Source: Ridgeia piscesae (lineage: Eukaryota > Annelida > Polychaeta > Sabellida > Siboglinidae). From it: a stretch of 64,000 nucleotides of DNA. The notes under the pieces were generated by a model. The model did not search any database, was not told the DNA's origin, and saw only the letters and a list, made by a program, of their open reading frames with translations. Positions 49,501-62,000 of the stretch are shown piece after piece. The stretch spans positions 97,001-161,000 of the forward strand of contig JAODUO010001195.1 of the NCBI GenBank assembly GCA_025642075.2, written 5' to 3'. Position 1 is the stretch's first letter. Each line of letters opens with the position of its first letter. The position numbers were made by a program, and so were the translations under genes.

Positions 49501-52500
49501 GACACGACTGTAACAGTAGATTCACACACCAGACACTGACTGTAACGTAGATTCACACACCAGACACGGACTGTAACAGTAGATTCACACACCAGACACG
49601 GACGTAAAGTAGATTCACACACCAGAACGACTGTAAAGTAGATTCACACACCAGACACGGTGTAACGTAGATTCACACACCAGACACGAACTGTAACAGT
49701 AGATTCACACACAGACACACTGTAAAGTAGATTCACACACCAGACACTACTGTAAAGTAGATTCACACACCAGACACTCGACTGTAACAGTAGATTCACA
49801 CACCAGACACCGACTGTAACAGTAGATATCACACACCAGAACGGACTGTAACAGTAGATTCACACACCAGACAGCACTGTAACAGTAGATATCACACACC
49901 AGACACGGACTGTAACAGTAGATTCACACACCAGACACGTGACTGTAACGTAGATATCACACACCAGACACGGACTGTAACAGTAGATTCACACACCAGA
50001 CAGGACTGTAAAGTAGATTCACACACCAGACACGGACTGTAACAGTAGATTCACACACCAGACACGGACTGTACAGTAGATTCACACACCAGACACGGAC
50101 TGTAAAGTAGATTCACACACCAGACACGGACTGTAACAGTAGATTCACACACCAGACACGACTGTAACAGTAGATTCACACACCAGACACGCGACTGTAA
50201 CAGTAGATTCACACACCAGACACGACTGTAACAGTAGATTCACACACAGACTGTAAAGTAGATATCACACACCAGACACGCACTGTAACAGTAGATTCAC
50301 ACACCAGACACTACTGTAAAGTAGATATCACACACCAGACACCACTGTAAAGTAGATATCAACACCAGACACTGACTGTAAAGTAGATATACACACCAGA
50401 CACCACTGTAAAGTAGACACACCAGACACCACTGTAAAGTAGATTCACACAAGCACGCTTAACAGTAGATTCACACACCAGACACGCTTAACAGATACCA
50501 GACACGCGACTGTAACAGTAGATTCACACACCAGACACGCGACTGTAACAGTAGATTCACACACCAGACACCGACTGTAACAGTAGATTCACACACCAGA
50601 CACTGACTGTAACAGTAGATATCACACACCAGACACGGACTGTAACAGTAGATTCACACACCAGACACGCGACTGTAACAGTAGATTCACACACCAGACA
50701 CGGACTGTAACAGTAGATTCACACACCAGACACGCGACTGTAACAGTAGATGTCACACACCAGACACGCGACTGTAACAGTAGATGTCACACACCAGACA
50801 CGTGACTGTAACAGTAGATGTCACACACCAGACACGTGACTGTAACAGTAGATATCACACACCAGACACGCGACTGTAACAGTAGATATCACACACCAGA
50901 CACGCGACTGTAACAGTAGATGTCACACACCAGACACGTGACTGTAACAGTAGATATCACACACCAGACACGCGACTGTAACAGTAGATATCACACACCA
51001 GACACGCGACTGTAACAGTAGATGTCACACACCAGACACGACTGTAACAGTAGATATCACACACCAGACACGTGACTGTAACAGTAGATATCACACACCA
51101 GACACGCGACTGTAACAGTAGATATCACACACCAGACACGCGACTGTAACAGTAGATGTCACACACCAGACACGCGACTGTAACAGTAGATGTCACACAC
51201 CAGACACGCGACTGTAACAGTAGATGTCACACACCAGACACTCGACTGTAACAGTAGATGTCACACACCAGACACGCGACTGTAACAGTAGATGTCACAC
51301 ACCAGACACGCGACTGTAACAGTAGATGTCACACACCAGACACGTGACTGTAACAGTAGATGTCACACACCAGACACTCGACTGTAACAGTAGATGTCAC
51401 ACACCAGACACGTGACTGTAACAGTAGATATCACACACCAGACACTGACTGTAACAGTAGATGTCACACACCAGACACGCGACTGTAACAGTAGATGTCA
51501 CACACCAGACACGCGACTGTAACAGTAGATGTCACACACCAGACACGTCGACTGTAACAGTAGATGTCACACACCAGACACGTCGACTGTAACAGTAGAT
51601 ATCACACACCAGACACGCGACTGTAACAGTAGATATCACACACCAGACACTCGACTGTAACAGTAGATGTCACACACCAGACACTCGACTGTAACAGTAG
51701 ATGTCACACACCAGACACTCGACTGTAACAGTAGATGTCACACACCAGACACGTGACTGTAACAGTAGATGTCACACACCAGACACTCGACTGTAACAGT
51801 AGATGTCACACACCAGACACTCGACTGTAACAGTAGATGTCACACACCAGACACGCAACTGTAACAGTAGATGTCACACACCAGACACGGACTGTAACAG
51901 TAGATGTCACACACCAGACACGTGACTGTAACAGTAGATATCACACACCAGACACGTCGACTGTAACAGTAGATATCACACACCAGACACGCGACTGTAA
52001 CAGTAGATATCACACACCAGACACGTGACTGTAACAGTAGATATCACACACCAGACACGTGACTGTAACAGTAGATATCACACACCAGACACGCGACTGT
52101 AACAGTAGATATCACACACCAGACACGCGACTGTAACAGTAGATATCACACACCAGACACGCAACTGTAACAGTAGATATCACACACCAGACACTGACTG
52201 TAACAGTAGATATCACACACCAGACACGCGACTGTAACAGTAGATATCACACACCAGACACTCGACTGTAACAGTAGATATCACACACCAGACACGCGAC
52301 TGTAACAGTAGATATCACACACCAGACACGGACTGTAACAGTAGATGTCACACACAAACCGACTGTAACAGTAGATATCACACACCAGACACGCGACTGT
52401 AACAGTAGATATCACACACCAGACACGCGACTGTAACAGTAGATATCACACACCAGACACTCGACTGTAACAGTAGATATCACACACCAGACACTGACTG

Positions 52501-53940
52501 TAACAGTAGATATCACACACCAGACACGCGACTGTAACAGTAGATATCACACACCAGACACGCGACTGTAACAGTAGATATCACACACCAGACACGCGAC
52601 TGTAACAGTAGATATCACACACCAGACACTGACTGTAACAGTAGATATCACACACCAGACACGCGACTGTAACAGTAGATAGTCACACACAGACACGACT
52701 GTAACAGTAGATTCACACACCAGACACTCGACTGTAACAGTAGATATCACACACCAGGCACGCGACTGTAACAGTAGATATCACACACCAGATACGCGAC
52801 TGTAACAGTAGATGTCACACACCAGACACTGACTGTAACAGTAGATATCACACACCAGACACGCGACTGTAACAGTAGATATCACACACCAGACACGCGA
52901 CTGTAACAGTAGATGTCACACACCAGACACGCGACTGTAACAGTAGATATCACACACCAGACACGTGACTGTAACAGTAGATGTCACACACCAGACACGT
53001 GACTGTAACAGTAGATATCACACACCAGACACGTGACTGTAACAGTATATGTCACACACCAGACACGTGACTGTAACAGTAGATATCACACACCAGACAC
53101 GGACTGTAACAGTAGATATCACACACCAGACACGTGACTGTAACAGTAGATATCACACACCAGACACGCGACTGTAACAGTAGATATCACACACCAGACA
53201 CGCGACTGTAACAGTAGATGTCACACACCAGACACGTGACTGTAACAGTAGATATCACACACCAGACACGCGACTGTAACAGTAGATATCACACACCAGA
53301 CACGTGACTGTAACAGTAGATTCACACACCAGACATGCACTGTAACAGTAGATGTCACACACCAGACACGCGACTGTAACAGTAGATGTCACACACCAGA
53401 CACGCGACTGTAACAGTAGATATCACACACCAGACACGTGACTGTAACAGTAGATATCACACACCAGACACGCGACTGTAACAGTAGATGTCACACACCA
53501 GACACGCGACTGTAACAGTAGATGTCACACACCAGACACGCGACTGTAACAGTAGATGTCACACACCAGACACGCGACTGTAACAGTAGATGTCACACAC
53601 CAGACACGCGACTGTAACAGTAGATGTCACACACCAGACACGCGACTGTAACAGTAGATATCACACACCAGACACGCGACTGTAACAGTAGATATCACCA
53701 GCACGCGACTAACAGTGATATCACACCCAGACATGACTGTAACAGTAGATATCACACACCAGACACGTGACTGTAACAGTAGATATCACACACCAGACAC
53801 GCGACTGTAACAGTAGATATCACACACCAGACACGCAACTGTAACAGTAGATGTCACACACCAGACACGCAACTGTAACAGCAGATATCACACACCAGAC
53901 ACTTGACTGTAACAGTAGATATCACATATCATTCAGTCAT
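43520..53940. repeat. 34-bp array, about 300 copies, filling the 10.4-kb intron 6
   Basis: Near exon 7 the unit contains TAACAACAGATATCAAACAT and CTGACACATGACAG. From about 44,200 it is TAACAGTAGATATCACACAC plus CAGACACGCGACTG. The two align position by position. Minus-strand units carry CTGTTACAG or CTGTTGTTACAG, like the exon 7 acceptor CCATTACAG. 44,760-50,500 is full of small deletions; 50,600-53,700 is nearly clean. Confidence 0.97.
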
Positions 53941-53949
53941 TTGACTTAC

Positions 53950-54105
53950 CATAGCACTGGTCAACACTGACTGACCCCTCAGTGTAGGTGTATGTCCTAT
54001 CTGGACAGGGTGTACATGACACTTGACCTCGCTGGACATTGTAGGTACCTTTTAGACACAGCTCACAGCTTGAGTCCTTTTTGTAGTGGCCGGTTGGACA
54101 TGGAA
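53950..54105 (-). CDS. Exon 6: GCC2/GCC3 (ephrin-receptor-like) repeat
   Basis: The 156-bp phase 1-1 exon has acceptor CTTTCAG and donor GTAAGTC. It encodes one cysteine-rich repeat with the family pattern C-P-x-G-x-Y, C-x2-C-x2-G-x-Y, C-x2-C, closing Cys (PCPTGHYKKDSSCELC, then GTYNVQRGQVSCTPC). Such repeats pack as short disulfide-stabilised rods, often in tandem. The next exon is 10.4 kb away, across a 34-bp tandem array. Confidence 0.88.
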
Positions 54106-54215
54106 CTGAAAGTTGTCAAAAACAAGGTACGTCTCGTGAGTCTGAGAATCACATTAATGTCATTCCCGTCTCAGTTTTGGAGAGAGAGAGAGAGAGAGAG
54201 TGAGATATATGGAGA

Positions 54216-54250
<35 letters not shown>

Positions 54251-55447
54251 AGAGAGAGCAAGAGAGAGAGAGAGGGGGGAGAGAGAGAGCAGAGAGCAAG
54301 AGAGAGAGGGGAGAGAGAGAGAGCAGATCGAGAGCAAGAGAGAGAGAGAGGGGAGAGAGGGGAGAGAGGGGAAAAGAGAGATTAGTCAGTTAATAGAACC
54401 CTGCCAAGTGTTGAAACAATTAGTATTAGAACACCCATGTCTAAACCCTCAATGTGGTGGGATTGTTTTGTAACAACGTATTAAGTTGAAACCTGACAGA
54501 AAGGACCATGCAGCTGGCCTCGACGATAGAGGTAGGGGAGAGTGGGGCATAAGTGGATGGCTAACATATAATACTGAGTTACTGACAGGCTCTTCACCGC
54601 AGAAACCACACTGCCCCATTGTGATGCTTGCCCATGGCGCTCTTACCATGACCAATAAGCATTAAAGTCAGCCATGGGGCATAACCAGGTTTTCTTTGGG
54701 GTAGGCCTACAAACTATTAAATAACTCCCCCCAAAACTATAGATTTATAGAGCTAGTCTAAAGCTAGGCCTACATAGTACTCTCAGCTGGTAACCAGGTA
54801 AGCCATTCAGAAATAATCGAAAAAACTGATCACTGTATGGTGAACTAGTCTATTCTTCCTTTATTAGCCTACTATCATAATCTAGTTTTGGCCAAGAAGC
54901 TGCCCCTTTCCTGCCCTTGTTTCCAGCCTCTAGGTATATTCTTATCTTGTGCCAATCAATCATAGACTATTTAATAGTTTGACATGACTGGGGCATAGTC
55001 AGATAGGGAAATAACTGAACATCCGATTATGCCCCAAGATTATGTGAGTCCAAACCCAGATTATCGTCCACTGCGGTCACTGACTGTCTAATTCAGTGCA
55101 CCACATGTTGCCCACTAAAGCAAATCCTGTATGTTCCTCCAAAATGGTCCATACTCATGTTGAAAATGTGCGTCAGCTGAAATATATGAGCAGCAGCACA
55201 TTTATAAAACAGTGACTTGATATATTATTTATATATATTTCATACCATTATTAATACCGATGTGTATCTTAAATCTATTTTAGCTCTCCATAGTGGATTG
55301 TGTCAGCACAATATCCATTCACAGCCTGGTCGAATTGTGTCATCGTTAATGTGACACATTTTGGGTATGTTAAAATAAAATGTCAATCAAATGAACCATC
55401 CTGGGAAATGTTCAGTGATCAGTGTTTGTGTAGGTGTCGCCACTTAC
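54106..55447. other. Intron 5 with a GA-rich tract
   Basis: It contains a (GA)n tract at 54,179-54,380. 'ggggcata' recurs at about 54,545, 54,675 and 54,990, with its complement near 55,030; no element could be defined. The last 150 bases resemble 57,040-57,136, part of a duplication covering exons 2-5. Confidence 0.6.
54179..54380. repeat. (GA)n-rich simple repeat
   Basis: Imperfect AGAG tract interrupted by GCAGAG, GGGGAG and GAGCAAG. It is a pure purine tract on the plus strand. Confidence 0.97.
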
Positions 55448-55685
55448 CACAGACAGCAGCCTGCAGCAGATCGCCCTCGTCACAAGTGTATCCATTGACA
55501 GGAGTGCTGCTGTAGTCGGATGTTAACTTTGCCAGACCATTGGGCTGGATTTCTCTCAGCTTCTGAGCACCAACCAGAGGCCCTCCAATATTCTCAAAGC
55601 GTGATTTCACTATAGTGGCACATGACTTGATACCATTTGAGTCAGCATTGTTCTTTTTGTAGCTCACAAAGAAGGTGACATTCAC
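55448..55685 (-). CDS. Exon 5: unrecognised extracellular domain, copy 2, second half
   Basis: The 238-bp exon runs phase 0 to 1, acceptor CAACAG, donor GTAAGTG. It begins VNVTFFVSYKKNNADSNGI, includes KLREIQPNGLAKL, and ends STPVNGYTC..LLQAAVC before the first GCC exon. Placement immediately before a GCC2/GCC3 block repeats at exons 30 to 32, where a different-looking domain also precedes three GCC exons. Confidence 0.85.
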
Positions 55686-56157
55686 CTGTTGGCAATCATT
55701 AGACACAAGGTAATAGCTTTGTCAAATTTGTATTACTATAACTTCCATGGAGCAGCATGGCAAGGACAATAGTTACCGTCAAGACTGGACACTGACCACA
55801 CATCTGTACAAATGGTGACCTCTTGGAGCTATCTAACTGCATAATTTTACACTAAGTAAACTGGAATAACTACATTTGAAACAGGCAATTGGACCCTGGC
55901 ACCCAGGTGGAGATACACTTACAACAGAGTAAAGATAGCGTATTAATATATAAACAAGCAGAGACACCCGTCCTACAGAAGCGTTAACTCATTGGTCAAT
56001 TGTCATTTGCAAATTGTTCAACATATATATAGTAATTATATCCAACGGCATCATCAACATAAGAACTAGCAAAATCAACTAATTCATGTTTGACACCTTC
56101 ATGATGAATGTTTGCCAAATAAAAAAATGACAGCATAAATAGAACGGTTATACAAAC
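55686..56157. other. Intron 4, homologous to intron 2
   Basis: It shares long similar stretches with 57,378-57,752, for example AGGTGGAGATACACTTACA and ACTGGAATAAC, in the same order. The intron was therefore duplicated along with its flanking exons. Confidence 0.75.
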
Positions 56158-56369
56158 CTTAGACCCCAAAATATTAAATGTGACTGTCTGGTCCATGACA
56201 ACGTCTGGTGGAGTTTTCAAGTTGACGTTGCACACGTTCTGTAAGTCTGTCTGCACAGACGACAGTTTGGTCTCTAGTTCTGTCTTGTACGTCTCCGTTT
56301 GATCAGCTGTAACCACTGTGCCATGGTACTGCACAACAAACTCTTGTTCGTATACACCAACGTTGGAGT
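56158..56369 (-). CDS. Exon 4: unrecognised extracellular domain, copy 2, first half
   Basis: The 212-bp exon runs phase 1 to 0, acceptor TTATTAG, donor GTTTGTA. It encodes DSNVGVYEQEFVVQYHGT, then the helical segment TELETKLSSVQTDLQNVC, which is identical in exon 2, then QTVTFNILGSK. The identical central segment and identical donor show a fairly recent duplication of the exon pair together with its intron. Confidence 0.85.
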
Positions 56370-56523
56370 CTAATAAAAAGAAAACAATCTATATTAATAC
56401 TGAACGCCTACACAAATGTGGACATTAATTTTGTTAGTTTATTCTTTACAACATGCAGTATTAAATAATTTCTAGTTAATTTTCTATGCAAATTGTTTAA
56501 CTTTCTGCCATTGTGTTTTCGAC

Positions 56524-56935
56524 TTACAAGCACAACAGGTCGTTAGGAGCAGCTTTGCGGTGGCAGATCCAACTATGTGAATCAGCTTGCCAAAGTGTGT
56601 GAGACCAACTGAGACTTTGGCAGCTTTCCAAAAACAACTAAAACTCACCTATTTCACTTTCATTACCTGCCTTGATGACACTGATTTATATTTTATGACA
56701 TTGCTTGGTTTTAAATTGTTGTTTGAAACTTTATTTTTACACCCTAATTTATTTATTGTTATTATAATTATTTATCTTAGCTTATTTTTTTATCTTAGCA
56801 TATTTATTTTATCTCAGCTTATGTATTTAATTCATTTATATTTAAATTAGTCAACACATCATGTTAATATGAAGCACTTTGATTGTCATTTAGTTACTTA
56901 AAAAGTGCCATATTAAGAAACGGAATTATTAGTAT
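56524..56935 (+). pseudogene. Decayed non-LTR retrotransposon (LINE) 3' end
   Basis: The plus-strand reading at about 56,565-56,660 gives ISLPKCVRPTETLAAFQKQL, then KLTYF. This resembles the common LINE ORF2 C-terminus W-N-S-L-P..R....F...LK..LF, with a stop codon where the Trp should be. A tail with GAAGCACTTTGATTGTCATT and AAAAAGTGCCATATTAAG follows. Its GCACTTTGA start echoes the SINE tails here. It sits in intron 3, between the two copies of the duplicated domain. Confidence 0.6.
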
Positions 56936-57136
56936 CATTATATTAAAACATAAGTAAATATTCCCATTTTCCACCTGAAGATGTTAATTACCCCGGAGAG
57001 ATTTTTACCAGCAAATCTAGCAAGCATGTCGGTTGAATTATGCCTTCATTAATGTGACAAGTTTTGTGTATATTAATAATTGAACCATCCCAGCGAACAT
57101 TCAGTGATCAGTGTTTGTGTAGGTGTCGCCACTTAC

Positions 57137-57377
57137 CACAGACAGCAGCCTGCATCAGTTCGCCCGCGTCACAAGTGTATCCATTGACAGGAGTGCTGCT
57201 GTAGGCGGCTGTTATCTTTGTCAGGCCACTGGGCTGGACCTCTCTCAGCTTATGTGCACCAATCAGATTCCCTCCAATATTCTCAAAGCGTACTTTCACT
57301 AAACTGGCACACAGTGGGATGATTTCACTTGAGTCAGCATTGTTCTTTTTGTAGCTCACAAAGAAGGTGACGCGCAC
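57137..57377 (-). CDS. Exon 3: unrecognised extracellular domain, copy 1, second half
   Basis: The 241-bp exon runs phase 0 to 1 and ends at donor GTAAGT. It starts VRVTFFVSYKKNNADSSEI and ends in a Cys-bearing tail (NGYTCDAGELMQAAVC). It is strongly similar to exon 5 over its full length. The junction GSK|VRVTFF joins it to exon 2 in frame. The final Cys is followed directly by exon 4, so the two copies are abutted with no linker domain. Confidence 0.85.
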
Positions 57378-57752
57378 CTGAAGAAAATCATAACATGAGA
57401 GGGCAGCTCTGTCAAATTTGTATTACTCGCTTCCACGACGCAGCGCTGCAAAATCTAAATAAACTGGAATAACCATCTTTGAAAGAGGCTGGTGGACCCT
57501 GGTACTCAGGTGGAGATACACTTACATTGGACTAAAGTTAGCATATTAATCCATAGACGAGCAGAAACATCCATTGTACAGAAGGGATAACTTGATGGTG
57601 CGATTGTCATTTCTAGTTGCTTAAAAACATATAATTATATCACAACTGAATCAGTATAAAAACAAGCAAAGTCAATTAATTTCTGGTTGGCACCTTGGCA
57701 ATAAATTTTTGCCAAATGACAACAGCAGTAGCTTACTAAAACTGATACAAAC

Positions 57753-57961
57753 CTTGCTCCCAGTAACAATAAATGTGACTGTCTGTTCCAACACAACTTC
57801 TGGTGAAGTTGCCAAGTTGTTGTTGCACACGTTCTGTAAGTCTGTCTGCACAGACGACAGTTTGGTCTCTAGTTCTGTCTTGTACGTCTCCTTTTTACTA
57901 GATACAACCACCGTGCCAGCGTACTCCACAACAAACTCTTGTTTGTATGTAGCACTGGATC
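57753..57961 (-). CDS. Exon 2: unrecognised extracellular domain, copy 1, first half
   Basis: The 209-bp exon runs phase 1 to 0, with acceptor GGTTAG and donor GTTTGTA. It encodes 70 residues starting GSSATYKQEFVVEYAGT. A probable beta strand is followed by a helical stretch (ETYKTELETKLSSVQTDLQ), a single Cys, then another strand (QTVTFIVTGSK). Together with exon 3 it makes a domain of about 150 residues directly before copy 2 and the GCC repeats. The strand-helix-strand pattern is SEA-like or ferredoxin-like, but I do not recognise the family. It is clearly homologous to exon 4. Confidence 0.85.
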
Positions 57962-58279
57962 CTAACCAAAAGAAATGAAACAATTTTAGCTGTTGACTGT
58001 ATCAGATTTTTTTTCTTGTGATGTGATGTTAAAAAACCGCCAACCTATATAAAACCAATCAACGTAGCCTTCCCACATTTTCAACATCACCTGTGTGAAA
58101 GGACAACATTACGAAGTTCAACTAATTTGCATACGCACATGTCATGCACAAAAGGAAAAGTTGGGAGCTAAAATGTGCAGTTAGTTTACTGTTCCTTTCA
58201 TCTGTTCAGGTGGCTTCCAAATCGGATTCTGACACTTCGAGTGTTATCGTCATCACACATAAACTTATTCGGTTATTGG

Positions 58280-58312
<33 letters not shown>

Positions 58313-58344
58313 ATATATATAATAAGTTATGTGTGATGACTGAT

Positions 58345-58416
<72 letters not shown>

Positions 58417-58743
58417 TATAACGAGTCATTTTTGTGAAATCTGTGTTATTATAATGAAAACTTACATGAATTGGTGCGTTGACTTAAAGAAAAGCGCTCC
58501 ATAGGCAAGACGGTCTGCCTAATGATGCTACGGAAGTCAACAACTTAAGTCAAAATTTACCAATGTTCTCTGAGACAGACCAACAATTTCCCAACGTTGT
58601 CCGAAAGATTTAGGTGCCCGATTACCTGGTCTATTTCATCGAGACAAACAGATCAGTTTCCCAAGAACGATTTGCCGACTTCGTTTTGATATCATGTCTT
58701 TAGGAGTGGACATGTACGTGTTCAAGGGAACGGATCAACTCAC
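57962..58743. other. Intron 1 with a TA-rich hairpin
   Basis: It contains an inverted repeat (58,243-58,269 against 58,321-58,347) enclosing a TA tract, followed by a longer (TA)n at about 58,348-58,412. No exon is seen in the rest. Confidence 0.65.
58243..58347. repeat. Near-perfect 27-bp inverted repeat around a TA tract
   Basis: The left arm GTTATCGTCATCACACATAA and the reverse complement of the right arm differ by one substitution-sized change and one inserted base. The loop is about 51 bp, mostly TA. It could extrude as a hairpin. Confidence 0.8.
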
Positions 58744-58983
58744 CTGTGCTGCTCTCCTTCGTGAACACAGAGGATTCACTCTTTGCAGTCGTCGCTATTG
58801 TTGGTTTCTTGTCATAGATGAAACACCTGCCGCTTACTTGCTCTTTTTGGTACATGGCAGAGACACATTGGGTGTCATCGCGACACCATGACTTACAGTC
58901 TTCCTTGGTCACACCCACCGTGTAGTTAGTTGCTGCCCCCAGAGCTTCTCTGTCCGCAGTCTCCACCAGGTCCAGTCGTGTGT
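58744..58983 (-). CDS. Exon 1: PAN/apple-like domain
   Basis: The 240-bp phase 1-1 exon has acceptor GATGCAG and donor GTGAGT. The 80 residues begin DTRLDLVETADREALG and contain the four-cysteine core of PAN domains: C-x3-C-x5-C then a spaced C before FIYDKKP, ending near VFTKESST. It is the most diverged of the three PAN exons in this gene; the other two share a TEMADK start that here reads VETADRE. PAN domains bind proteins or carbohydrate. Its upstream partner lies beyond the 39-bp array, outside the window. Confidence 0.85.
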
Positions 58984-59034
58984 CTGCATCCGGGAATAGA
59001 TAATATCAGTGATGACACCAGGCACAGAAAGCAA

Positions 59035-62000
59035 AGAACTGTGAAATGTTACTGACTGTAGTGACAGTTTCATTAAACTGTGAAATGTTACTGACTGTAG
59101 TGACAGTTTCATTAAACTGTGAAATATTACTGACTGTAGTGACAGTTTCAATAAACTGTGAAATATTACTGACTGTAGTGAGAGTTTCATTAAATTGTGA
59201 AATATTACTGACTGTAGTGACAGTTTCATTAAACTGTGAAATGTTACTGACTGTAGTGACAGTTTCAATAAACTGTGAAATGTTACTGACTGTAGTGACA
59301 GTTTCAATAAACTGTGAAATGTTACTGACTGTAGTGACAGTTTCAATAAACTGTGAAATGTTACTGACTGTAGTGACAGTTTCAATAAACTGTGAAATGT
59401 TACTGACTGTAGTGACAGTTTCAATAAACTGTGAAATATTACTGACTGTAGTGAGAGTTTCATTAAACTGTGAAATGTTACTGACTGTAGTGACAGTTTC
59501 AATAAACTGTGAAATGTTACTGACTGCAGTGACAGTTTCATTAAACTGTGAAATGTTACTGACTGTAGTGACAGTTTCAATAAACTGTGAAGTGTTACTG
59601 ACTGTAGTGACAGTTTCAATAAACTGTGAAATGTTACTGACTGTAGTGACAGTTTCAATAAACTGTGAAATGTTACTGACTGTAGTGACAGTTTCATTAA
59701 ACTGTGAAATGTTACTGACTGTAGTGACAGTTTCATTAAACTGTGAAATGTTACTGACTGTAGTGACAGTTTCATTAAACTGTGAAATATTACTGACTGT
59801 AGTGACAGTTTCAATAAACTGTGAAATGTTACTGACTGTAGTGACAGTTTCAATAAACTGTGAAATGTTACTGACTGTAGTGACAGTTTCAATAAACTGT
59901 GAAATGTTACTGACTGTAGTGACAGTTTCAATAAACTGTGAAATGTTACTGACTGTAGTGACAGTTTCAATAAACTGTGAAATGTTACTGACTGTAGTGA
60001 CAGTTTCAATAAACTGTGAAATATTACTGACTGTAGTGACAGTTTCAATAAACTGTGAAATGTTACTGACTGTAGTGACAGTTTCAATAAACTGTGAAAT
60101 GTTACTGACTGTAGTGACAGTTTCAATAAACTGTGAAATGTTACTGACTGTAGTGAGAGTTTCATTAAACTGTGAAATGTTACTGACTGTAGTGACAGTT
60201 TCAATAAACTGTGAAATGTTACTGACTGTAGTGACAGTTTCAATAAACTGTGAAATGTTACTGACTGTAGTGACAGTTTCAATAAACTGTGAAATGTTAC
60301 TGACTGTAGTGACAGTTTCAATAAACTGTGAAATGTTACTGACTGCAGTGACAGTTTCATTAAACTGTGAAATGTTACTGACTGCAGTGACAGTTTCAAT
60401 AAACTGTGAAATGTTACTGACTGTAGTGACAGTTTCAATAAACTGTGAAATGTTACTGACTGTAGTGACAGTTTCAATAAACTGTGAAATGTTACTGACT
60501 GTAGTGACAGTTTCAATAAACTGTGAAATGTTACTGACTGTAGTGACAGTTTCATTAAACTGTGAAATGTTACTGACTGTAGTGACAGTTTCAATAAACT
60601 GTGAAATGTTACTGACTGTAGTGACAGTTTCATTAAACTGTGAAATGTTACTGACTGTAGTGACAGTTTCATTAAACTGTGAAATGTTACTGACTGTAGT
60701 GACAGTTTCATTAAACTGTGAAATGTTACTGACTGTAGTGACAGTTTCAATAAACTGTGAAATGTTACTGACTGTAGTGACAGTTTCAATAAACTGTGAA
60801 ATGTTACTGACTGTAGTGACAGTTTCAATAAACTGTGAAATGTTACTGACTGTAGTGACAGTTTCAATAAACTGTGAAATGTTACTGACTGTAGTGACAG
60901 TTTCAATAAACTGTGAAATGTTACTGACTGTAGTGACAGTTTCAATAAACTGTGAAATGTTACTGACTGTAGTGACAGTTTCATTAAACTGTGAAATGTT
61001 ACTGACTGTAGTGACAGTTTCAATAAACTGTGAAATGTTACTGACTGTAGTGACAGTTTCAATAAACTGTGAAATGTTACTGACTGTAGTGACAGTTTCA
61101 ATAAACTGTGAAATGTTACTGACTGTAGTGACAGTTTCATTAAACTGTGAAATGTTACTGACTGTAGTGACAGTTTCAATAAACTGTGAAATGTTACTGA
61201 CTGTAGTGACAGTTTCATTAAACTGTGAAATGTTACTGACTGTAGTGACAGTTTCATTAAACTGTGAAATGTTACTGACTGTAGTGACAGTTTCATTAAA
61301 CTGTGAAATGTTACTGACTGTAGTGACAGTTTCATTAAACTGTGAAATGTTACTGACTGTAGTGACAGTTTCATTAAACTGTGAAATGTTACTGACTGTA
61401 GCGACAGTTTCATTAAACTGTGAAATGTTACTGACTGTAGCGACAGTTTCATTAAACTGTGAAATATTACTGACTGTAGCGACAGTTTCAATAAACTGTG
61501 AAATATTACTGACTGTAGCGACAGTTTCAATAAACTGTGATAGTTACTGATGTAGTGAGAGTTTCATTAAACTGTGAAATGTTACTGATGTAGTGAGAGT
61601 TTCATTAAACTGTGAAATGTTACTGACTGTAGTGAGAGTATCATTAAATTGTGAAATATTACTGACTGTAGTGACAGTTTCAATAAACTGTGAAATGTTA
61701 CTGACTGTAGTGACAGTTTCATTAAACTGTGAAATGTTACTGACTGTAGTGACAGTTTCATTAAACTGTGAAATGTTACTGACTGTAGTGACAGTTTCAT
61801 TAAACTGTGAAATATTACTGACTGTAGTGACAGTTTCAATAAACTGTGAAATGTTACTGACTGTAGTGACAGTTTCAATAAACTGTGAAATGTTACTGAC
61901 TGTAGTGACAGTTTCAATAAACTGTGAAATGTTACTGACTGTAGTGACAGTTTCAATAAACTGTGAAATGTTACTGACTGTAGTGACAGTTTCAATAAAC

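Noticed and set aside
38983..53940. CRISPR-like direct repeats of 34-35 bp
   Set aside because: Units are directly abutted with no unique spacers, no cas genes are present, and the setting is an animal gene with introns.
55448..57961. Firm assignment of exons 2-5 as SEA domains
   Set aside because: The strand-helix-strand outline is suggestive, but I see no autoproteolysis motif (GSVVV-like) or clear family signature.
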